Assembly: GCA_000437275.1 (NCBI GenBank)
Contig: FR899712.1
Span: 1 to 44,926, forward strand
Length of the DNA stretch: 44,926 nucleotides
Direction: 5' to 3'
DNA from: Clostridium sp. CAG:411
GTDB lineage: Bacteria > Bacillota > Clostridia > Lachnospirales > Lachnospiraceae
The translations under genes were made by a program, and so were the position numbers. How positions within the stretch are numbered: position 1 is the first letter of the stretch; each line of letters starts with the position of its first letter. Shown piece by piece: positions 33,414 to 40,047 of this stretch. A model generated the notes under the pieces. The model made no database searches. It saw only the letters and a list, made by a program, of their open reading frames with translations, and was not told where the DNA came from.

Positions 33414-34178
33414 ATGAAGCGAATTAAATTGGAAATTGCGTATGATGGTACGAATTACCATGGTTGGCAGATTCAGCCGAATGCAGTGACTGTGGAAGGT
33501 AAAATAAATACAGTATTGTCTGAGCTGTGTAAGGAAGAAATCGCAGTAATTGGAGCCAGTCGAACGGATGCGGGCGTGCATGCTTATGGAAATGTTGCTG
33601 TTTTTGATACAAATAGTCCTATTCCACCGGAAAAATTTGCATATGCATTAAATGCACACTTACCATGGGATATTCGTGTGCAATCTTCAAAGGAAGTAGC
33701 ATCGGACTTTCATCCGCGACATTGTGATAGCAAAAAAACATATGAGTATCATATATTAAACCGAAAAATCGCAATACCTAGCAAACGTCTTTATAGTTAT
33801 CATTTTCATTGGGATTTGGATATAGAAGCCATGCAAAAGGGTGCAGAATATTTGATTGGAACACACGATTTCAAAAGCTTTTGTTCTGCAAAAACACAGG
33901 TAACAGATACGGTAAGAACGATTTATGAGTTACAGATAAAAAGGGAGGGTGACGAAGTTATTTTACGGATTACCGGAAGTGGATTTTTATATAATATGGT
34001 CCGTATCATAACGGGAACACTATTGCAGGTTGGTACAGGTTATTATGCACCAGAAGAGATCAAAGAGATGCTGGAAAAAAAGAATCGGACTGCTGCGGGA
34101 GCGTGTGCACCAGCAATGGGGCTGTTTCTAATAGGGATAGCTTACGATAGTGAGGAAAAAGAAAAAAGCACCGAATAA
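33414..34178 (+). CDS. truA: tRNA pseudouridine synthase A
   Basis: 254 residues. It makes pseudouridine at positions 38-40 of the tRNA anticodon arm. The catalytic Asp is D52 in GASRTDAGVHAYG. YDGTNYHGWQ and GTHDFKSFCSAKT and the C-terminal GSGFLYNMVRIITGTLLQVG are conserved. It follows ecfT in the usual Firmicute order, so it is probably cotranscribed with the transporter genes. Confidence 0.97.
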   Translation: MKRIKLEIAYDGTNYHGWQIQPNAVTVEGKINTVLSELCKEEIAVIGASRTDAGVHAYGNVAVFDTNSPIPPEKFAYALNAHLPWDIRVQSSKEVASDFHPRHCDSKKTYEYHILNRKIAIPSKRLYSYHFHWDLDIEAMQKGAEYLIGTHDFKSFCSAKTQVTDTVRTIYELQIKREGDEVILRITGSGFLYNMVRIITGTLLQVGTGYYAPEEIKEMLEKKNRTAAGACAPAMGLFLIGIAYDSEEKEKSTE

Positions 34179-34272
34179 CTTTTCTGGGGAATGCATAGAT
34201 AATAGATAAAAGAAAGGAACTGTTGGAACAGTTACGCAATAAACATGCCAAAGAGCAGAAAGAGAGGAAAAT

Positions 34273-35181
34273 ATGTTACTAACGTTGAACTTGATTGAAA
34301 TTCTAAAAACATTGTTTTTAGGTATTGTGGAAGGTATTACTGAGTGGTTGCCAATTAGTAGTACGGGACATTTGATTCTGGTGGATGAATTTCTGAAAAT
34401 GAAGCAGAATGATGAATTTATGAATGTATTCAATGTTGTGATTCAACTTGGTGCCATTCTTGCAGTTGTAGTGCTTTATTGGAGTAAACTCTGGCCATTT
34501 CATCTAAAGAAAAATGCACCTAAAAAGAGTTGGTTTGTAAATGAAGCGAAGGAAGGTTTCTTAAAATCGTTCCAGACATTTTGTAACAATTACTGCTATA
34601 TGGATAAAATTGTTATGTGGATTAAAATTGTATGTGCTTGCATCCCTGCCATTATCATGGGACCTTTATTTGATGACTGGATGGAAAAACATCTGATGAA
34701 TGGTTTCGTTGTAGCATGTATGCTGATCTTATACGGTATATTATTTATTGTGATTGAAAACTACAATAAAACAAGAACGCCAAAGGTTAATACACTAAAA
34801 GAAATTGATTTTAAGACTGCTTTTGGTATTGGATTGTTTCAGGTGTTATCTTTAGTACCTGGAACTTCACGTTCTGGTTCCACTATTATTGGTGGTATTC
34901 TTTTGGGTGTTTCCAGAGAGATGGCAGCAGAATTTACATTTTTCCTTGGAATCCCTGTTATGTTTGGAGCCAGTTTCTTAAAGCTATTCAAGTTTGGCTT
35001 GGCATTTACCAGTGCAGAATTGATTATTTTACTAATTGGAATGGTAACCGCTTTCTTGGTTTCCATTGTAGTAATCAAATGGTTGATGGGTTATATTAAA
35101 AAGCATGATTTCAAGGTGTTTGGATGGTACAGAATCGTACTTGGAATTTTAGTGTTGGCTTATTTTATATTTATAAAGTAG
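34273..35181 (+). CDS. uppP: Undecaprenyl-diphosphatase (UppP/BacA)
   Basis: 302 residues, integral membrane protein with about eight helices. The active-site motifs are GIVEGITEWLPISSTGH (17-33) and PGTSRSGST (196-204), which contain the conserved Glu, Ser and Arg. It recycles the lipid carrier of peptidoglycan synthesis by dephosphorylating undecaprenyl pyrophosphate, and gives mild bacitracin resistance in other bacteria. The loop at about 75-115 is somewhat longer than in E. coli BacA. AGAGAGGA lies upstream of the ATG. Confidence 0.95.
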   Translation: MLLTLNLIEILKTLFLGIVEGITEWLPISSTGHLILVDEFLKMKQNDEFMNVFNVVIQLGAILAVVVLYWSKLWPFHLKKNAPKKSWFVNEAKEGFLKSFQTFCNNYCYMDKIVMWIKIVCACIPAIIMGPLFDDWMEKHLMNGFVVACMLILYGILFIVIENYNKTRTPKVNTLKEIDFKTAFGIGLFQVLSLVPGTSRSGSTIIGGILLGVSREMAAEFTFFLGIPVMFGASFLKLFKFGLAFTSAELIILLIGMVTAFLVSIVVIKWLMGYIKKHDFKVFGWYRIVLGILVLAYFIFIK

Positions 35182-35210
35182 GAGACAATGTGTAGAGTTC
35201 AATTTGAAAA

Positions 35211-35282
35211 TTGCTGAGACAGCAATGTTAGCAATAATATGAAGATAGATGCTTCCAGTCAATTGCTTTGGTGATTGACTGG
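35211..35282 (+). other. Two hairpins between uppP and the HAD gene
   Basis: TTGCTG-AGA-CAGCAA (35211-35225) and a perfect 9-bp stem CCAGTCAAT/ATTGACTGG (35255-35263 with 35274-35282). No U-tract follows either, so they are weak terminator candidates. They lie upstream of the next promoter. Confidence 0.45.
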
Positions 35283-35305
35283 GAGGTAAGATGGTAGTTA
35301 AAATG

Positions 35306-35334
35306 TTTTCAATCTGATTATTTTATGATAAAAT
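35306..35334 (+). promoter_or_regulatory. Promoter of the HAD / GS-like / ANTAR operon
   Basis: TTTTCA (35306-35311), 17-base spacer, TAAAAT (35329-35334). Its position rules out translation from an ATG at 35325 and supports the start at 35379. Confidence 0.65.
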
Positions 35335-35378
35335 TAAAAGGATGTTATAGTTTGCATAGAGAAGAAAGGATGAGAAGA

Positions 35379-36191
35379 ATGGAATCACATCTTCTTTTTT
35401 TTGATATAGACGGTACGTTACGAGATGAAAATACAGGAGAAATCTCCCCAAAAACACAGAAATCCATAGAGCAGGCGAGAGAGCAGGGACATTTGTGTTT
35501 TGTAAATACAGGGAGAAGCTTTTCGGAGCTTGACCCAGAGGTAGTAGAAGTTGGATTTGATGGTGTGGTTTGTGGTTGCGGTACCTATATTTACTACAAT
35601 GGAGAAACCATTCTAAAAGAAGAAATTGCGGGAAAAAAGGCAGAATGGATCATAGAACAAATTACCAAAAATAAGATTCAGGCATTGTTGGAAGGCGAAA
35701 AGTATTTTTACATTTCTAGAGATACGGATAATGAAAAACTGCTTCTTGTGAAGAAATATTTTGGTGATGAAGTAAACAAAAGATGTTGTTTTTGGGAAGA
35801 TGAGAAACCAAAATTCCAGAAATTGAGCATATGGCTTGGAAGTGATAGCAATTTTGCCAGTTTTTATGAAGCATTGCAGGAAGAATTTGATTTCATAAAA
35901 AGAAGTGATGACTTTTATGAGGTCATTCCAAAGGGATATAGCAAGGCATCTGGCATTGCCTATTTGGCGGACAAGCTTAATGTGGAAAAAAAGAATACAG
36001 TGGCACTGGGAGATAGTGCAAATGATTTATCAATGTTGACCTACGCAGGTGTAGGCGTTGCTATGGGAAACAGTGCTTCACAGGTAAAGAAAAAAGTAGA
36101 TTTTGTAACGAAAAGTGTGGAGGAGGAAGGCGTCTGGTATGCCTTACAACAATTGGGATTTTTAGGAATGGAGGAGCAGGCATATGAATAA
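35379..36191 (+). CDS. Cof-type HAD-superfamily phosphatase
   Basis: 270 residues from ATG 35379, which has GAAAGGA 8 bases upstream and lies downstream of a promoter; earlier in-frame ATGs at 35325 and 35370 are less likely. Motif I is FFDIDGTL with D9 and D11, and motif IV is GDSANDLSML. A Cof-type C2 cap lies between. Such enzymes dephosphorylate sugar phosphates, flavin precursors or similar small molecules; the substrate cannot be predicted. Its end overlaps the start of the GS-like gene by 8 bases, so the two are translationally coupled, and a link in function is possible. Confidence 0.88.
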   Translation: MESHLLFFDIDGTLRDENTGEISPKTQKSIEQAREQGHLCFVNTGRSFSELDPEVVEVGFDGVVCGCGTYIYYNGETILKEEIAGKKAEWIIEQITKNKIQALLEGEKYFYISRDTDNEKLLLVKKYFGDEVNKRCCFWEDEKPKFQKLSIWLGSDSNFASFYEALQEEFDFIKRSDDFYEVIPKGYSKASGIAYLADKLNVEKKNTVALGDSANDLSMLTYAGVGVAMGNSASQVKKKVDFVTKSVEEEGVWYALQQLGFLGMEEQAYE

Positions 36192-37485
36192 ATATACAAA
36201 ACAGGACATCATGGACTTAGTAGAAGAGGAAGATGTAGAATTTATTCGATTACAGTTCGTAGATGTGTTTGGAACATTGAAAAATTTGGCGGTAACTACA
36301 AGTCAGTTGGATAAGGTATTGAATAATGAGTGTATGTTTGATGGGGCAGCCATAGATGGTTTTAAGGGAAATAATATGAGCGAACTATTTTTAAAGCCAC
36401 AGTTGGACACATTTGCAATTTTTCCATGGCGTCCACAACAGGGAAAGGTAGCCCGCTTTTTGTGTGATGTCGTGTATGAAGACGGAACACCTTTTGAGGG
36501 AGATTCTAGATATATATTACAGAATGTATTAAATCAGGCAGCAGAAATGGGTTACACTTTTCAGGTACAGCCTCATTGTGAGTTTTTCCTATTTGATACA
36601 AATGAAGAGGGAGAGCCAACTGTAACAACAAAGGAAAAGGGCGATTATTTTGACATTGGACCGATTGATCAGGGACAGAATGCAAGACGAGAAGCTGTAT
36701 TGTTTTTAGAGGATATGGATTTTGAGGTAGAAACTTCGTATCATGCTTCGGAAGTAGCACAGCATGGAATTGGATTTGCGGCCGATCGAGCTATGAATAC
36801 TGCAGATAATATTGTAACGTTCAAAATGGTTGTAAGAACAGTGGCAAAACGTCATGGAATGCATGCGACATTTATGCCAAAACCAAGAAGGGATTTACAG
36901 GGTTCTGCTATGAAGCTTGCCTTTTCGTTGATGAAGGACGGAAAGAATTGTTTTGTAGATGAGAATGATGAGAATGGTATCAGTACAATTGCATACCAGT
37001 TTATGGCTGGAATTATGGAGCATTGTGAAGGAATGGCGTTAATTAACAATCCTATCGTAAATTCTTATAAACGATTTGTGCCAGGTTATAATGCACCATT
37101 AAAGATTAGTTGCTCTTTAACAGATAGAGAAGCGATGATTCGCATGAATTGCAAGAAAAAGGGCGGAGTAAAATTGGAGTTTAGAAATCCTGACTCTGCA
37201 TCGAATCCATATCTTGTATTAGCAGTATGTTTGGCAGCAGGTTTGGATGGAATTAAACGAGGATTGAAGGCACCAAGATTGGATGAGCAGACAACTTACA
37301 GTGATAAGGTAATGCCAAAGACTTTGGAGGATGCAATCAAGGCATTTGAGAAGGATGAATTTTTACAGAATGTATTAGGAACACATATCGTAGAAAATTA
37401 TTTAGAAGCCAAAAAAACGGAATGGAATCGTTATTGCGAAGAAGTAACAAAATGGGAAGTAGACGAGTATTTGAATCGTATATAA
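36184..37485 (+). CDS. Type I glutamine-synthetase-like protein with lost active-site residues
   Basis: 433 residues, colinear with GlnA of Bacillus over the whole length (YTKQDIMDLVEEEDVEFIRLQF, FPWRPQQGKVARFLCD, NPIVNSYKRFVPGY). Against the canonical enzyme, the metal ligands differ. PEPEFF reads PHCEFF (Glu to His131, E133 kept). HHEVAPGQHE reads YHASEVAQHG (Glu to Ala188 and Glu to Gly195). GSGMH reads GSAMK (His to Lys244). The flap Glu of VPGYEAP is Asn303. Retained are D53, R297, R315, E332 and R334. Normal ligase activity therefore looks unlikely. It is followed by an ANTAR gene, and GS-ANTAR pairs (glnA-nitR) are known from clostridia. I infer a sensor role. Confidence 0.85.
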   Translation: MNKYTKQDIMDLVEEEDVEFIRLQFVDVFGTLKNLAVTTSQLDKVLNNECMFDGAAIDGFKGNNMSELFLKPQLDTFAIFPWRPQQGKVARFLCDVVYEDGTPFEGDSRYILQNVLNQAAEMGYTFQVQPHCEFFLFDTNEEGEPTVTTKEKGDYFDIGPIDQGQNARREAVLFLEDMDFEVETSYHASEVAQHGIGFAADRAMNTADNIVTFKMVVRTVAKRHGMHATFMPKPRRDLQGSAMKLAFSLMKDGKNCFVDENDENGISTIAYQFMAGIMEHCEGMALINNPIVNSYKRFVPGYNAPLKISCSLTDREAMIRMNCKKKGGVKLEFRNPDSASNPYLVLAVCLAAGLDGIKRGLKAPRLDEQTTYSDKVMPKTLEDAIKAFEKDEFLQNVLGTHIVENYLEAKKTEWNRYCEEVTKWEVDEYLNRI

Positions 37486-37525
37486 TAGGTAATCACATAA
37501 TAAGATTGGAGGTGGGCTTTTCGGT

Positions 37526-38068
37526 ATGCAGATTATCGTAGCATTTCCCAGGTTGCAAGATGCGAAAAACATTATGAATGCCATTGCAAGACAGGGATAT
37601 GAAGTTGTTCTGGCATGTACGACAGGTGCACAGGCAATCAGTAAGGCAAATGAGTTAGACGGAGGAATTGTTGTATCCGGTTATAAGCTCACAGACATGT
37701 ATTATGCAGATTTGTATGAATATTTGCCAAAAGGATTCGAACTTTTGTTAATGGCTTCTAAATCCAAGTTAGACAATTGTTATAATAACAATATTGTCTG
37801 TCTGGAAATGCCCGTAAAAATGCGTGAGCTTGTAGAGACATTGAGTATGATGTCCTATCGGTATGAGCGACTGGAAAAGAAGCGAAAAAAACAAAAGCGA
37901 AAAGAGGAAGACAAAGTAAAGATTAATCGTGCGAAGGCAGTGCTTATGGATCGTAACCATATGTCGGAAGAAGAGGCACATTATTATTTGCAAAAGACCA
38001 GCATGGATGCAGGAACTGCTTTGGTAGAAGTGGCAGAGATGATACTGAGTATGCAGGATATGATGTAA
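37526..38068 (+). CDS. ANTAR-domain RNA-binding protein with degenerate receiver (NitR-like)
   Basis: 180 residues. The C-terminal ANTAR domain (about 130-176, KINRAKAVLMDRNHMSEEEAHYYLQKTSM) has the conserved Ala, Lys and hydrophobic pattern of RNA-binding antiterminators. A coiled-coil-like, lysine-rich linker (112-130) precedes it. The N-terminal ~105 residues align with a receiver, but the acidic pair is absent (AFPR), the phospho-Asp position reads S51 and the conserved Lys reads M95. It is thus unlikely to be phosphorylated. It lies 40 bases after the GS-like gene; GGAGG is 13 bases before the ATG, rather far. Target RNAs are not visible here. Confidence 0.88.
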   Translation: MQIIVAFPRLQDAKNIMNAIARQGYEVVLACTTGAQAISKANELDGGIVVSGYKLTDMYYADLYEYLPKGFELLLMASKSKLDNCYNNNIVCLEMPVKMRELVETLSMMSYRYERLEKKRKKQKRKEEDKVKINRAKAVLMDRNHMSEEEAHYYLQKTSMDAGTALVEVAEMILSMQDMM

Positions 38069-38120
38069 AAAAGAAGGCGGATGCAGTTGTAAGAAAATTA
38101 CAATGCAATGCCTTCTTTTT
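38067..38120. terminator. Bidirectional terminator between ANTAR gene and Pro/Cys-rich gene
   Basis: AAAAAGAAGGC pairs with GCCTTCTTTTT (38110-38120) and an inner TTGTAA/TTACAA stem extends it. A-runs and T-runs on both sides give U-tracts in both directions, fitting the convergent genes. Confidence 0.8.
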
Positions 38121-38166
38121 GCATCAGGGAAAGTATCTTGATACAATCCGCAATAGCTATGGATGA

Positions 38167-38727
38167 TTAGCGATATGGATTTCTGCTTCGATATCGTCTG
38201 CGTCGATTACCAAATTCCTGATAAAGTAAACTATCAATCAAAATCTTTAGCCAGTCAGGACGACCATCTGGTCGAAAGTCTGGTCTTGGAGGAGGACAGT
38301 TTCGACCGCCACAAGGATGAGATGGACCGGGAGGAGGACAAAAACCGCCAGGACAGTGTGGAGGTCTTGGAGGGGGCGGACAATTTCTACCTCTACAAGA
38401 TTGCGTATGGAGCAAAGAATTAATTTCAAGAGGCTGTTGTGCCTGTGGGATGACAGGGGATATCCGTTCATAAATAGAGGAGGCAATAAGGTCCATTCTA
38501 CCTTTATCTGGATATTCATCATACATGCAGCTTCCTTCATATTCCAGCTTATCACACTCTTCCTGCACTTCTGCTAAAATGAGTTTTGCCGCATTTGGTT
38601 GAAGCTGTAAAAAATAATTGTAATCCTTTTGTGCATCATCTATATGATCAAAACCATAGAGAGGAATCATTGGCATGCCTTCAGCAAAGGGAAAATGTTC
38701 CCAGTTCGGTTGCGTAAAATCAGACAT
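38167..38727 (-). CDS. Uncharacterised protein with Pro/Cys-rich tail
   Basis: 186 residues, not recognised. Residues 1-85 form a conserved-looking helical part (PLYGFDHIDDAQKDYNYFL, EECDKLEYEGSCMYDEYPDK). Residues about 108-155 are low-complexity with Pro runs and evenly spaced Cys (NCPPPPRPP, FCPPPGPSHPC, NCPPPRP). The C-terminus is arginine-rich (RRRRYRSRNPYR). There is no signal peptide. Small proteins with the EYEGS-MYDEYPDK motif occur in spore-forming Clostridia, so a role in a spore or cell coat is possible, but this is a guess. AAAGGAAG lies before the ATG on the minus strand. Confidence 0.75.
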   Translation of the reverse strand: MSDFTQPNWEHFPFAEGMPMIPLYGFDHIDDAQKDYNYFLQLQPNAAKLILAEVQEECDKLEYEGSCMYDEYPDKGRMDLIASSIYERISPVIPQAQQPLEINSLLHTQSCRGRNCPPPPRPPHCPGGFCPPPGPSHPCGGRNCPPPRPDFRPDGRPDWLKILIDSLLYQEFGNRRRRYRSRNPYR

Positions 38728-38790
38728 GACAAAACTTCCTTTCTTTTTTTCTTTATTCTATGCAAATTGCATGGAAATGTTCTTTTGCTA

Positions 38791-38820
38791 TTGCCATGTG
38801 GTAGAAACTGGTGTTAAAAT
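38791..38820 (+). promoter_or_regulatory. Promoter of the Methyltransf_32-like gene
   Basis: TTGCCA (38791-38796), 18-base spacer, TAAAAT (38815-38820), about 48 bases before the start codon. Confidence 0.55.
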
Positions 38821-38867
38821 TGAAAATATGTAAAAAAACAGTTAGTTTAGAATGAAAGAGGTTTCTG

Positions 38868-40046
38868 ATGGATAAAAAGTTTGAACAGATTCTGGAAGAG
38901 ATTTGTAATACGGATTTTGTAGATGGTATTATAAGCAATGCTACAAAAGCGACCGACATTACGAAGATAAAAATAAGACCAGTGCTTTTAAAAGGAACAC
39001 TTAAATTTCAGGTTACAAAATATAAAGGAAAACAGGTATTCCATGAAAATATGGATAAGGAGCAATTGTTAAATGGCGCTAGAGAATGGTTTGCAGAAGA
39101 GAACCTTAAATTTAAACAGGCAGAGTTTTCTACTAAAAGTGCAAGAATTACAGCGTTAATTAGCAAAAAAGGAAAAGTGACGATCAAACAGAAAAAATTA
39201 GAAAAGTCACCACAGGAATTTGTAATGGATTTGTCGCACAATAGGGCAAAACGTTATATTTTGCAGGAGGGTATTGTGGTTCCCTTTTTGGTAGACCTGG
39301 GAGTTATGACAAAAGATGGGAAAATAGTGCGAACCCGTTATGACAAATTTAAGCAGATTAACCGTTTCCTTGAATTTTTAGAGGATGCATTGCCGAATTT
39401 GCCGAAAGACAGAGAAATAACCATTTTAGATTTTGGTTGTGGAAAATCGTATCTGACATTTGCCATGTATTACTATTTACATGAATTAAAAAAGCGAAAT
39501 ATTCGCATTATAGGATTAGACTTAAAGAAGGATGTCATTGAAAACTGCAATACGCTCAGTGAAAAATATGGGTATGAAAAGCTATTGTTTTTAGAAGGTG
39601 ACATTGCAGATTATGAGGGTGTGGATTCAGTCGATATGGTTGTAACCTTGCATGCCTGTGATACAGCGACAGACTATGCATTGTATAAGGCAGTGAAATG
39701 GGGAGCAGAAGTGATCTTGTCGGTGCCTTGTTGTCAACATGAATTAAATGGACAGTTACATCCAGAGGGATGGGATTCCATGTTTCAATATGGCATCATA
39801 AAAGAAAGAAGTGCAGCATTATTTACGGATGCATTACGTGCCAATTTATTGTCTGCACAGGGATATAAGACACAGATTTTGGAATTTATTGATATGGAGC
39901 ATACTCCTAAAAATTTGCTTATACGGGCGATCAGGCAGAAAAATGCAAAGCCTTCCACAGAAAAAATGCAGGAATGCGAACAGATGGAGAAGATGCTTGG
40001 ATGTAATCTTACATTAGGACGATTGTTAAAAGAAGAGGGAAAATAG
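38868..40046 (+). CDS. SAM-dependent methyltransferase (Methyltransf_32-like)
   Basis: 392 residues. An N-terminal domain of about 170 residues precedes a Rossmann-fold methyltransferase. Motif I is ILDFGCGKSYLTFAMYYYL (about 186-204), followed by IGLDLKKDVI, and the family marks HACDTATDYAL (about 262) and VPCCQHEL (about 286). The VPCCQH motif is typical of Methyltransf_32 proteins, of which some relatives act on RNA or protein. The substrate is unknown. It ends 1 base before the next gene, so the two form an operon. Confidence 0.85.
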   Translation: MDKKFEQILEEICNTDFVDGIISNATKATDITKIKIRPVLLKGTLKFQVTKYKGKQVFHENMDKEQLLNGAREWFAEENLKFKQAEFSTKSARITALISKKGKVTIKQKKLEKSPQEFVMDLSHNRAKRYILQEGIVVPFLVDLGVMTKDGKIVRTRYDKFKQINRFLEFLEDALPNLPKDREITILDFGCGKSYLTFAMYYYLHELKKRNIRIIGLDLKKDVIENCNTLSEKYGYEKLLFLEGDIADYEGVDSVDMVVTLHACDTATDYALYKAVKWGAEVILSVPCCQHELNGQLHPEGWDSMFQYGIIKERSAALFTDALRANLLSAQGYKTQILEFIDMEHTPKNLLIRAIRQKNAKPSTEKMQECEQMEKMLGCNLTLGRLLKEEGK

Positions 40047-40047
40047 C

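Noticed and set aside
35211..35282. Possible two-hairpin ANTAR target upstream of the HAD/GS-like/ANTAR operon
   Set aside because: The loops are 3 and 10 bases, not the hexaloops with A1 and G4 that ANTAR proteins bind, and the hairpins lie upstream of the operon's promoter.
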